From assembly GCA_037893245.1 (NCBI GenBank), contig JBAIAA010000740.1:1-64000 (forward strand): a DNA stretch of 64,000 nucleotides. The letters run 5' to 3'. The notes under the pieces were generated by a model that did no database searches, was not told where the DNA came from, and worked only from the letters and a program-made list of their open reading frames with translations. This document shows positions 35,834 to 46,433 of the stretch, piece after piece. The position numbers and the translations under genes were made by a program. Numbering within the stretch: position 1 is the first letter of the stretch; the number at the start of each line of letters is the position of its first letter. Source of the stretch: Crossaster papposus (lineage: Eukaryota; Echinodermata; Asteroidea; Velatida; Solasteridae).

Positions 35834-38800
35834 TGTTTTCTTTACATAATCTTCACATTCTTATTTGAATTCTTAACATTCTTCGCATTCTTCAAATTCT
35901 TTTTCACATTCGTATTTTTTTCGCCCTCAGCGTTCTTCGCATTCCTATAATTGTTATTTGCATTCTTAATTGCATTCTTTGCATTCTTTGCATTCTTATT
36001 CTTTACATTTTAAATGCGAAGTTCGCGACGTATTTCTTTGATGCATTTTTTTAGGTAGATTTTCCACATGCTTCCCAACATTTTAAACCAATTCTTTACA
36101 TCTTCAAATTCTTCTGCTAATTTTTCTGTTATTTCATCAAAATTCTAGTTGAATTCTTCTGTGAATTATTTAAATTCATGGCATTTAAAACAATCTGCTG
36201 CATTCTTTGACGCATTTCTTAAAGCTTCCACGCTTTTTTTCACCAATCTGCAAATTTCACTAATTTCAGGTACACTGCCGGCCAAGGCTAACAAGCTTAG
36301 GCTTGTGATCAGAATGGTCCTCCTATGTTGATGTACATGATATGCCTTGGCTGCTTTTTGAAGTTAGATCTAAATTACTCAAGGTTCCTTATTTTTTGTA
36401 TTCATTTTTACGTAATGTTTGGCGTACACTTTGACATCCTTTTTGGACGTCTTCTTTGACCATTCTTTGACCGTTCTTCGTCGACGCATTCTTCAAATTC
36501 TGTGAATTCTCCTTTGAATTTTACAAATTCTAATGAAAATTTAGTAAATTCTTTAATTTACGAATTCCGCAAACTCTTTGAATTACAAATTCTGTAAATT
36601 TTAATAATTCTACTTTCTTCAAATTCTTAGAATTCGTTGTATTCTTCGTATATTTTGACACATTCTTTAAATTTTTCAAATTCTTTGCCTTTTTAAAAAT
36701 CTGCAAATTCTGTGAATTCGTGTTTTCTTTACATAATCTTCACATTCTTATTTGAATTCTTAACATTCTTCGCATTCTTCAAATTCTTTTTCACATTCGT
36801 ATTTTTTTCGCCCTCAGCGTTCTTCGCATTCCTATAATTGTTATTTGCATTCTTAATTGCATTCTTTGCATTCTTTGCATTCTTATTCTTTACATTTTAA
36901 ATGCGAAGTTCGCGACGTATTTCTTTGATGCATTTTTTTAGGTAGATTTTCCACATGCTTCCCAACATTTTAAACCAATTCTTTACATCTTCAAATTCTT
37001 CTGCTAATTTTTCTGTTATTTCATCAAAATTCTAGTTGAATTCTTCTGTGAATTATTTAAATTCATGGCATTTAAAACAATCTGCTGCATTCTTTGACGC
37101 ATTTCTTAAAGCTTCCACGCTTTTTTTCACCAATCTGCAAATTTCACCAATTTCAGGTACACTGCCGGCCAAGGCTAACAAGCTTAGGCTTGTGATCAGA
37201 ATGGTCCTCCTATGTTGATGTACATGATATGCCTTGGCTGCTTTTTGAAGTTAGATCTAAATTACTCAAGGTTCCTTATTTTTTGTATTCATTTTTACGT
37301 AATGTTTGGCGTACACTTTGACATCCTTTTTGGACGTCTTCTTTGACCATTCTTTGACCGTTCTTCGTCGACGCATTCTTCAAATTCTGTGAATTCTCCT
37401 TTGAATTTTACAAATTCTAATGAAAATTTAGTAAATTCTTTAATTTACGAATTCCGCAAACTCTTTGAATTACAAATTCTGTAAATTTTAATAATTCTAC
37501 TTTCTTCAAATTCTTAGAATTCGTTGTATTCTTCGTATATTTTGACACATTCTTTAAATTTTTCAAATTCTTTGCCTTTTTAAAAATCTGCAAATTCTGT
37601 GAATTCGTGTTTTCTTTACATAATCTTCACATTCTTATTTGAATTCTTAACATTCTTCGCATTCTTCAAATTCTTTTTCACATTCGTATTTTTTTCGCCC
37701 TCAGCGTTCTTCGCATTCCTATAATTGTTATTTGCATTCTTAATTGCATTCTTTGCATTCTTTGCATTCTTATTCTTTACATTTTAAATGCGAAGTTCGC
37801 GACGTATTTCTTTGATGCATTTTTTTAGGTAGATTTTCCACATGCTTTCCAACATTTTAAACCAATTCTTTACATCTTCAAATTCTTCTGCTAATTTTTC
37901 TGTTATTTCATCAAAATTCTAGTTGAATTCTTCTGTGAATTATTTAAATTCATGGCATTTAAAACAATCTGCTGCATTCTTTGACGCATTTCTTAAAGCT
38001 TCCACGCTTTTTTTCACCAATCTGCAAATTTCACCAATTTCAGGTACACTGCCGGCCAAGGCTAACAAGCTTAGGCTTGTGATCAGAATGGTCCTCCTAT
38101 GTTGATGTACATGATATGCCTTGGCTGCTTTTTGAAGTTAGATCTAAATTACTCAAGGTTCCTTATTTTTTGTATTCATTTTTACGTAATGTTTGGCGTA
38201 CACTTTGACATCCTTTTTGGACGTCTTCTTTGACCATTCTTTGACCGTTCTTCGTCGACGCATTCTTCAAATTCTGTGAATTCTCCTTTGAATTTTACAA
38301 ATTCTAATGAAAATTTAGTAAATTCTTTAATTTACGAATTCCGCAAACTCTTTGAATTACAAATTCTGTAAATTTTAATAATTCTACTTTCTTCAAATTC
38401 TTAGAATTCGTTGTATTCTTCGTATATTTTGACACATTCTTTAAATTTTTCAAATTCTTTGCCTTTTTAAAAATCTGCAAATTCTGTGAATTCGTGTTTT
38501 CTTTACATAATCTTCACATTCTTATTTGAATTCTTAACATTCTTCGCATTCTTCAAATTCTTTTTCACATTCGTATTTTTTTCGCCCTCGGCGTTCTTCG
38601 CATTCCTATAATTGTTATTTGCATTCTTAATTGCATTCTTTGCATTCTTTGCATTCTTATTCTTTACATTTTAATGCGAAGTTCGCGACGTATTTCTTTG
38701 ATGCATTTTTTTAGGTAGATTTTCCACATGCTTCCCAACATTTTAAACCAATTCTTTACATCTTCAAATTCTTCTGCTAATTTTTCTGTTATTTCATCAA

Positions 38801-39735
38801 CATTCTAGTTGAATTCTTATGTGAATTATTTAAATTCATGGCATTTAAAACAATCTGCTGCATTCTTTGACGCATTTCTTAAAGCTTCCACGCTTTTTTT
38901 CACCAATCTGCAAATTTCACCAATTTCAGGTACACTGCCGGCCAAGGCTAACAAGCTTAGGCTTGTGATCAGAATGGTCCTCCTATGTTGATGTACATGA
39001 TATGCCTTGGCTGCTTTTTGAAGTTAGATCTAAATTACTCAAGGTTCCTTATTTTTTGTATTCATTTTTACGTAATGTTTGGCGTACACTTTGACATCCT
39101 TTTTGGACGTCTTCTTTGACCATTCTTTGACCGTTCTTCGTCGACGCATTCTTCAAATTCTGTGAATTCTCCTTTGAATTTTACAAATTCTAATGAAAAT
39201 TTAGTAAATTCTTTAATTTACGAATTCCGCAAACTCTTTGAATTACAAATTCTGTAAATTTTAATAATTCTACTTTCTTCAAATTCTTAGAATTCGTTGT
39301 ATTCTTCGTATATTTTGACACATTCTTTAAATTTTTCAAATTCTTTGCCTTTTTAAAAATCTGCAAATTCTGTGAATTCGTGTTTTCTTTACATAATCTT
39401 CACATTCTTATTTGAATTCTTAACATTCTTCGCATTCTTCAAATTCTTTTTCACATTCGTATTTTTTTCGCCCTCAGCGTTCTTCGCATTCCTATAATTG
39501 TTATTTGCATTCTTAATTGCATTCTTTGCATTCTTTGCATTCTTATTCTTTACATTTTAATGCGAAGTTCGCGACGTATTTCTTTGATGCATTTTTTAAG
39601 GTAGATTTGCCACATGCTTCCCAACATTTTAAACCAATTCTTTACATCTTCGAATTCTTCTGCTAATTTTTCTGTTATTTCATCAACATTCTAGTTGAAT
39701 TCTTCTGTGAATTATTTTAATTCATGTGCATTTAC
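35834..39735 (+). repeat. 887-bp tandem repeat, four full copies plus a partial
   Basis: Copies start at 35834, 36721, 37608, 38495 and 39381 (steps 887, 887, 887, 886). The last stops at about 39735. The copies differ at only a handful of sites, so the amplification is recent. The unit is T-rich with GAATTCTT and CGCATTC words (a minus-strand relative of the 11-bp satellite). It also carries one complex stretch with ACTGCCGGCCAAGGC that is unlike the rest. A 60-codon open frame recurs in each copy but starts inside low-complexity sequence and is not supported as a gene. Confidence 0.95.
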
Positions 39736-40060
39736 AACATGCACCTTTTTGGTTCTTTTTACAACTTGTTACAACTGTTACATACTTTCTAATACTGAAT
39801 GCCCTCTCTTGTATTATTTTCTCCTTTTTGTTCACAGATCCTCCATTTTATACACGAACTGCCTGGCCTTTTAGTGTTACAAAGGTTTAAGCAACAAAAT
39901 TGGCTGCAACACATTCTAATTGACATACAAAGGTAAGAAAGCAGCAAATTACTTGCTTCAGAAACAAGATTGTGCATTCTTCAGAAGTGAACCTCCTCAC
40001 TGTGTATCCCTGTGTATTCTAAACAGCCTGTACATGTAGATGACATATTTGACAAGAAGA
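39736..40060. other. Non-satellite sequence, no gene seen
   Basis: Short unique AT-rich stretch between the 887-bp repeats and a microsatellite. I see no supported feature. Confidence 0.5.
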
Positions 40061-40085
40061 TTGATTGATTGATTGATTGATTGAT

Positions 40086-40164
<79 letters not shown>

Positions 40165-40246
40165 TAAATTTATTTATTTATTTATTTATTTATAAATTTA
40201 TAAATTTATAAATTTATAAATTTATAAATTTATAAATTTATAAATC
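40061..40246 (+). repeat. Microsatellite (ATTG)n, (ATTT)n, (ATAAATTT)n
   Basis: A compound tetranucleotide tract: five or more ATTG units, over 25 TTTA units with interruptions, then TAAATTTA octamers. It marks the left border of the virus-like region. Confidence 0.95.
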
Positions 40247-41539
40247 GTCGATCGTGCTAGAATTGTGAGTTACTACTACAGTCTGGCGGTTGCCTTTTAT
40301 ACCCCGAGGATTTTTAAGGCGTCTGTGCGGATTCAGTTTGTTTCCGTAAGTCGCGTTCATTTTTATAGTAACGTGTTATTTTTAATTTTTTAAAACTTTT
40401 TAAAAAATGCAGTCGCACACTCTCGTCATGACCAAAAAAGAGCAGACTTTTGAGCTACCTCAACCAATAGATAACGTCGGAGGCGACGATCGCATTAAGT
40501 TAAGCAGCGTCATTTTAGACATAGGTTTTTATAACGTCGAAAAAGTAGAGATAATACTGTATAATAAATATAGTTTTTTTGGTCATTCATTAGATAAAAA
40601 ACTTGATATCACGCCCGGTCGATGGAATCTTTATTCTTTCGAAGATCGGTTTAAAGATGATATTAAACCTATGACCATTACTCCGATAAACGATAAACTA
40701 TTTTATTTGTCATTGGTGACCTCTGAGTCTTTCGCGAATATAAAACCATCGAGTAATTTGTCTAAACTTTTGGGCTTACCCAATGGTTGGATCTACAGCA
40801 GCGGGGATTTAACTGAATATTATTTTGGAAAATTTAACCTAAGGCCAACAAAAAAAGTCCCCCGGTTTCTGGTATGCGCGCGCGTCGCCGTAGCCATGCG
40901 CGTCGGCAAAATGTAAGACGATGACTCAAAACCGCAAAACTCACTGGTTCGTCTAGAATTCTGCTGCTGCACAATTTAAATGTGTATTTAGATGGGGTTA
41001 CCATCGAGTATAGGCTTTATGTGGCCTGTCTTGGCTTCCATATATTTTGCACAGAATAGTCGGGCACCATTTGCAGACGGCGTTGTATTTTTGTGTGATT
41101 TTGTGTATAGAAGCCAGACGTGAGTGGAAGCGAAGGTCGTGTATCTGGAACTTGTAACCGCTTTTAATAACTGCAATATGTAAGGGAGCAGACTAATACC
41201 AGCATTGCGGCACACATGTGCACGATGTCGAAGTCGCCCATCATTGCCAGGATTATTTATTTTAAGTTTGTTTTATGTGGAGTGCAATATAATAAATATT
41301 ACTATGAGGTGAACAAACTGTTGGAAATGGAAAATATTTTATTCTTCACCCCATAGGAATATTCCTTCTATTGCATGACATTCGCTTTGCAGTTTTAACT
41401 CAACAAGTTTCCCATTTTGACGTGTGAAATAAAGAGTATACAAGAGACAGATCATACTTTGGCATTTTTATTTATTGTCAACAAACATTAGATGCCACAA
41501 CATGTCCATGTATATTTTCACTATTAATCCAACATTCTT

Positions 41540-43900
41540 GCTCTTTTTATATAATAAATAATAATAATTAATTTAGAGACTTGTAATGCGCACATATCCA
41601 CCCTGCTGGGTGTTCAAGGCGCAATAAACAAAAAACAAACAAAAGAAACAGACACAACTAAATTAGTCCATAAAGACCTGTGACATAAGATAAGTTTTGA
41701 GGAGTATTTTGAATTTTGTTGTACAAAGACAAGATCTAATATCAAGTGGTAGAGAGTTCCAGATGCGTGGTGCAGCTGCAGAAAAAGACCTGTCACCCCA
41801 GGAGTGTCGAGACTTGGGTTCCTTGAGGAGAAGCATGGTACTGGATCGAAGATTCCTTGACGGAGTGTAAACTTGAAGTAGTTCTGAGATATAGTGGGGA
41901 GCCTTGCCGTTAAGTGCTTTGTGGACGATGAGCATTAGCTTGAAGATGATTCGTTGAGAGATAGGGAGCCAGTGAAGTTGTTTCAGAATGGGGGTGATAG
42001 AACAGGATTTTCTAGACAGTGTCACGATGCGGGCTGCGGTGTTTTGGAGGCGTTGAAGACGAGAAATCTGGTTGTTAGGAAGACTGTAGAGAAGAGCATT
42101 GCCGTTGTCAAGACGAGAAGTAACGAATGCATGAATGACTTTTTCAGTGGCACTCTTGTCCAAGTACTTGCGTATCCTACCAATATTCCGGATGTGAAAT
42201 GATGACAGACGTATGATGTTGTTGATGTGTGGTTGAAGTGTCATTGATGAATCAAAAATAACCCCTAAGTTCCGTGCTTGCAACGAGGGAGCTATCTGAG
42301 CATCACCGATGGTAATGTATGGCACTGAAACCTTTGATAATTTTTGACGGGACCCGAATAGAAGGAACTCTGTCTTTTCGTCATTCAACTTCAGGAAGTT
42401 CTGTTGCGTCCAACGTCGAATCTCTTGGATGCATTTCTCAAGTCTTTCAATGGAGGCATTGGCATGTTCTTGAGAAGATTTAAACGTGATGTATAGCTGA
42501 GTGTCATCTGCGTACACATGGTAATTCAGATTAAATTTCAGGATGATGTCACGAATCGGTAAAGTGTACAGCGTAAACCACTGTGGGCCCAGTACTGACC
42601 CCTGTGGCACAGAGTAATTCAGGACAACAGGGTCTGATATCGCAGTGCCGATACACACATGCTGAGTTCTATTGAAGAGATACGATTTGCACCATGCTAG
42701 GGCTGTGTCCTGTATGCCGAGGTAATTCTTGAGCCGAGAGAGAAGGATGTTGTGATCAACAGTGTCAAAGGCAGCACTCAAGTCTAACAGGACTAGTGCT
42801 GTAAGGTTACCATTGTCCATTGCTGAAAGAATGTCGTTGCTCACACGGACAAGTGCAGCTTCTGTCCCATGGAAAGGCTTGTATGCCGACTGGAACATGT
42901 CTGACAGGTTGAAAGCATGAATGTGATTGCAAATACGTGATGAAACTACTCGTTCGATGACTTTTCCAAGATATTTTAAGTTCGCAATTGGTCTGTAGTT
43001 TTTAAATACCTCCTTGTCCAGGTTGGGTTTCTTGATTAGCGGCCTGATGTAGGAAACTTTGAGGCTATCGGGGAAACAACCGGAGCTAAGAGATTCGTTT
43101 ACAAGATTAGTGATGTACGGAGCAAATATATCAATGTTTTGCTTTATCGTGGATGTCGACACTGGATCCAGTTCACAGGATTTTGAAGGAGATTTCATGA
43201 TAATTCTTTGAATCTCAGTAACAGTGGCAGGCTCAAACACAGACAGTCTACACTCTGGGTGAAGATCTGGCATCGTTTGCAGCACGTCATAAGGGACTGA
43301 TGAAAATGATGAGCGGATGTCTGAAATCTTGGTGACAAAGAATTTTTGAAATTCATTTGCCAGGTCTTGATCATTGTAGGTGGATGGGAGGACAGGGGTT
43401 TTAGGTTTGAGCAGCAGGTTATCAATTATCTTGAAGAGCTTCTTTTGATCTCCTGAGGATTCATGCACTTGGGATGAGTAATGGGTAATCTTTGCCTGGT
43501 TGATCAATTTCCTGACCACATTACATTGGTTGCGATATTCTCGTCGTTGTGATTCCAGTTTGCCGTTTTCCCGCCATTTTCGCTCAAGTTGACGACGAAT
43601 CTTTCTTGCGATTCGAATATCAGCATTGAACCAGGGAACTTCAGTTCGGACCTTGACTGATCTTGTTTTCCACGGTGCGTGTTTATCCAAGATGTCACGG
43701 ACAGTACTTTCGTATTGGCTGACATAGGAATCCAAGCAGTCGTAATCGAGGTTTAGCTTTGCTAAGTGAGTTCCTATGTCGCGAAACACTTCAGGAAAAT
43801 TTACGTTTTTCCACTGTCGGCTTTTTACAGAGATGCCCCCAGTTGTCCATTCATTACACATGTAATACAAAGTGGCTTATTCATGCATCTCATAGCAGGG
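41540..43900 (-). mobile_element. 5'-truncated CR1/L2-type LINE, nested
   Basis: This is a non-LTR retrotransposon on the minus strand: reverse transcriptase frame (41663-43870), a 3' UTR, and an ATT-rich 3' tail near 41545-41575 rather than poly(A), typical of the CR1/L2 group. The 5' end is missing (no apurinic endonuclease domain before the RT frame), the usual result of incomplete reverse transcription. It lies wholly inside the inverted-repeat insertion. Confidence 0.75.
41663..43870 (-). CDS. LINE reverse transcriptase (partial ORF2, 735 codons)
   Basis: RNA-dependent DNA polymerase of a CR1/L2-like retrotransposon, which would copy element RNA at a nicked target. Visible in order: an N-terminal linker with HAPWKTRSVKVR and a basic RKIRRQLERKW segment; RT motif A (LLDLSAAFDTVDH), motif B (VPQGSVLGP) and the catalytic YADD box (YADDTQLYI); a thumb region; and the typical C-terminus with LQNTAARIV, LHWLPISQRI and GDRSFSAAAPRIWNSLP. 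The frame is open throughout, so the insertion is fairly young. The usual endonuclease is absent, so it cannot move alone. The first Met is simply the first in the truncated frame. Confidence 0.88.
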   Translation of the reverse strand: MYYMCNEWTTGGISVKSRQWKNVNFPEVFRDIGTHLAKLNLDYDCLDSYVSQYESTVRDILDKHAPWKTRSVKVRTEVPWFNADIRIARKIRRQLERKWRENGKLESQRREYRNQCNVVRKLINQAKITHYSSQVHESSGDQKKLFKIIDNLLLKPKTPVLPSTYNDQDLANEFQKFFVTKISDIRSSFSSVPYDVLQTMPDLHPECRLSVFEPATVTEIQRIIMKSPSKSCELDPVSTSTIKQNIDIFAPYITNLVNESLSSGCFPDSLKVSYIRPLIKKPNLDKEVFKNYRPIANLKYLGKVIERVVSSRICNHIHAFNLSDMFQSAYKPFHGTEAALVRVSNDILSAMDNGNLTALVLLDLSAAFDTVDHNILLSRLKNYLGIQDTALAWCKSYLFNRTQHVCIGTAISDPVVLNYSVPQGSVLGPQWFTLYTLPIRDIILKFNLNYHVYADDTQLYITFKSSQEHANASIERLEKCIQEIRRWTQQNFLKLNDEKTEFLLFGSRQKLSKVSVPYITIGDAQIAPSLQARNLGVIFDSSMTLQPHINNIIRLSSFHIRNIGRIRKYLDKSATEKVIHAFVTSRLDNGNALLYSLPNNQISRLQRLQNTAARIVTLSRKSCSITPILKQLHWLPISQRIIFKLMLIVHKALNGKAPHYISELLQVYTPSRNLRSSTMLLLKEPKSRHSWGDRSFSAAAPRIWNSLPLDIRSCLCTTKFKILLKTYLMSQVFMD

Positions 43901-44297
43901 TCACATGTTATGTAGCCCAAACACACCTGTTTTGAAGAAAGAGAAAAAAGGGGAAACAAATTAAAATACCATACCAGAAACCGGAGACTTTTTGTTGTTG
44001 ACCTAAATCTTTACAGCGCGTTTTTTTTACATTGTGAAGAACTGTCTACGCATTCAAATTTTGTTAATGGAAAACAAACTAATCTTTTGGAGAATATACC
44101 TTTATCGGGCGATGCAGCTTGTTCAAACAATCCCCAAGATCCAATTTACGTCAAATACGACAATTCTCCGAAAGAGTTAGTAGCCGATAAAATAAACAGC
44201 CTCACGTTTTCGTAAAAAAACGGTCTTGGTGAGATAATCGATAATAGAGGTAAAGATATAATTTTAAACGTAAAAATATTTTAGTTACTTTTGTAAA

Positions 44298-45013
44298 ATG
44301 CAGTCTCATATGTTCGTCATGACTGATAACGAGAAGACCTTTGAACTATCGCGACCTATAGATAACGTCGGGGGTGACCGTCGCATGAAGTTAAACAACT
44401 TTGTGTTAGACTTAGGTTTTTATAACCTTGAAAAAAAAGCGTCGATAATTTGGGAGAGTTTTACGGGTGATATCGATGATCTGACGCCTCTTCAAATTGC
44501 CGATCGTGAAAAAATTGATTTCCTCCGGATAGGTGGAATCTTCATTCTTTTGAATATCGTATAAAAGATTTTCGCGATATATCTATAGAGTCCTTATCCG
44601 ATGAACTGTTTTATATATCCATTCCCGACCAAAATCTCATAAAACTATCAAGTAATCTATCTAAACTTTTAGGTTTACCCAGGGATTGGCTCAATGGTGG
44701 TAGTAATTATTATGAAAAATTTTGCCTAAATCTTTACAGCGCGGTTTTTTTACATTGCGAAGAACTGTCTACGCATGCATATTATTTTAGCGGAAAACAA
44801 ACTAACCTGTTGGAGAGTATAACCGTACACTGTGATGCTGCTCGTTCAAACAATCCTCAAGATCCAATTTATATCAACTACATGTATAACAAGTGTTCAA
44901 AAGAGTTGGTAGCTGGCAAAATAAACAGCCTCACGTTTTCGTTGAAAAACGGTCTTGGCCAGATAATCAATAATAGAGATAAAGAGATAATTTTTAACGT
45001 AGAAATATTTTAG
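44298..45013 (+). pseudogene. Polinton-like structural gene, copy 2, frameshifted
   Basis: A tandem paralogue of the gene at 40407, starting 13 bp after the end of copy 1. The first 75 or so codons are open, then the frame changes near 44520-44535 (a stop appears at 44562) and the similarity continues in another frame to 45013. The last 67 codons are open from 44810. Like copy 1 it starts just after a TTTTGTAAAATG context. Its uninterrupted CCTAAATCTTTACAGCGCG proves where the insertion entered copy 1. It is decayed; the structural role is inferred from the family only. Confidence 0.5.
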
Positions 45014-45056
45014 TTACTTTTTTAAAGTAGAAATATTTTAGTTTTGTCTTAATAAA

Positions 45057-45746
45057 ATGACGACTAGTATTTACCCCGATCTAAAAAGTACCATCGAAGA
45101 TGATGATAGTACGAGGGTGTTTCGATTGCAAAAGATCGAAAAAGTTCAAAAAGATATATTGACGCAACGAGAACAGCAAAGTGCGTTGTGTAAAAAATAT
45201 GGCAAGTTAATTACGACATTGTCTACTACGGAAACGCTAGCCTAGATGGGTAGTGTGATTTGTGGGGGTTTGGGAATCACGGCTATAAGCGGTGCCATCA
45301 AGTCACCCGTTGGTTTTGCGTTAGAGGGAGTAGCCTTGAGTTTTGGTTGCGCCGCTTTCGTATTTAAATATTTTAGCAAACGATTTAGACGTAAAGTTAA
45401 AAAACACGACGAGATTAGAGTCTTGGCCTAGGCTAAACTCAACAGCGTAAGAGATCTTATTTCTCAAGCTATTACAGACAGCGATATATCCCACGAAGAG
45501 TATGCTTTGATATTAAAGGAATTGAGGCAATTTAACGATATGAAAGAGGCTATCAGGTCCGGCAGCAAGCTGTCGGGAAAAAAGGATTCGAGCGGTATGG
45601 AATCCGAGATAAAAAGACGCGTGGAAGAGTTGGTGTCTAAAGAAAAAAAAAGGTCTTATCAAAAAACTTACAGCTTTGCGATAAATACAAATTATTTCGA
45701 TCGACCTCCTCCTTACGCGTCGGCGCCACCTTTAGACTCGTTTTAA
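45057..45746 (+). pseudogene. Polinton-like gene with central hydrophobic segment, two in-frame TAG
   Basis: One reading frame of about 229 codons, broken by TAG at 45243-45245 and at 45429-45431. The frame and protein character continue across both. The layout is a charged helical N-terminus, a Gly/Ala/Val-rich hydrophobic middle (likely membrane-associated), a basic segment, an acidic helical region and a Pro-rich end (PPPYASAPP). I recall this type of protein from virus-like mobile elements of cnidarians and other invertebrates; its function is unknown to me. Both stops can be single-base changes from a sense codon such as GAG or CAG. Decay is the simple reading; amber readthrough is less likely. 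Confidence 0.5.
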
Positions 45747-46033
45747 ATTGCGGTGATATGAGATCAAAGTTAAAAAAAACTTTAAAAAATGTCTTTTTTT
45801 TCTGCGGGGTGACAATTGGAAGAAATTGGGCTGGTCTAGAAGCGGCCATTTCCATACTACTTCCGAGAAAACAATACTCTAACATCTGAGTCACAATTTG
45901 TCAGGTAAGGAAACCAGAATAGCGGCTAAAAAGTCACTTTTTTTTCTTCAAATGATAGTCAGCCGACTTTCGTCGGAAATTGATACAAAAACAATACACT
46001 TTTTGTTTAAATGACCACACCGTGCTTGAGACA
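45747..46033. other. Broken right edge of the virus-like region
   Basis: AAACTTTAAAAAATGTC at 45778-45794 repeats the pre-ATG context of the upstream virus-like genes, but the frame stops after seven codons. Beyond this the sequence looks like host intron or intergenic DNA. Confidence 0.4.
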
Positions 46034-46266
46034 TTAACCAGTTCGCACCGGATGACCAATCAAAACGCAAATTTTCCCCCAGATTTAAAACGGATGACGC
46101 ATAAACACGCCACGAGAAAGGCCGGAAATGTCTGTCAGCAGCGAGCAAGGCCGGAAATGTGTGGGTGTGCTTCCCGGCCTGAACCTGCCTCGGATCGAGT
46201 TTCGTTAAAAATAATCATGCCCCTCGGCTCGGTGATGTTAAAATAATCCCGGCGCGAACTGGTTAA
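46034..46266 (+). mobile_element. TTAA MITE family, copy 1
   Basis: A 233-bp element bounded by TTAACCAGTTCGCACCGG and its inverse CGGCGCGAACTGGTTAA. The TTAA at both ends suggests a piggyBac- or Kolobok-type target site. The interior carries a partial internal duplication (GCAAGGCCGGAAATG twice) and no coding frame. Confidence 0.85.
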
Positions 46267-46433
46267 CTAAGGTATTCCATAATAATTTGGTAGTTCTGTG
46301 TTTTGATGTTTGTTGTATTTTTATCTTTAATCTTTACAACCAAATCAAACAAATGCTTGTTATTTAGATTTTGTTGAATTGGAGTAATCATACCATTTTT
46401 TTCTTCTCTGCGTTATCTTTTTTTGCAATGCAG

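Larger units (their letters stand above)
40843..44000. mobile_element. Insertion with about 30-bp terminal inverted repeats and 6-bp target duplication
   Basis: The left end (40843-40875, containing CCGGTTTCTGGTAT) is inverted at the right end (about 43968-44000, containing ATACCAGAAACCGG). ACCTAA is duplicated on both sides, and the homologous uninterrupted site in copy 2 (44722-44730) has one CCTAA, which confirms a clean insertion. The interior has no recognised transposase. A minus-strand 75-codon frame at 40988-41215 is unassigned. A LINE occupies most of the interior. I do not recognise the superfamily. Confidence 0.75.
40407..44284 (+). pseudogene. Polinton/adintovirus-like structural gene, copy 1, split by an insertion
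   Basis: The first part (40407-40842) and the second part (44001-44284) together cover the same gene as copy 2 just downstream. They are separated by a 3.16-kb insertion (40843-44000). The coding part opens with an ATG after a TTTTTAAAAA tract and would encode roughly 240 residues. It keeps a beta-rich layout (a W-x-L-Y-x-F-E segment and an S-N-L-S-K-L-L-G-L-P segment) seen in structural-type proteins that I associate from memory with Polinton-like elements. The family is inferred, not proven. The second part also has a frame change in a run of A near 44214. It could be a penton or minor capsid-type protein. It is non-functional in this state. Confidence 0.5.

Noticed and set aside
36149..38991. 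60-codon frame conserved in four 887-bp repeat copies
   Set aside because: The copies are recent, so conservation is expected without selection. The frame is broken in the divergent first copy and begins in low-complexity sequence.
45057..45746. Programmed amber readthrough or a changed genetic code as the main explanation
   Set aside because: The neighbouring virus-like genes carry frameshifts and an insertion, so ordinary decay explains the two TAG codons more simply. It is kept only as a lower-interest finding.
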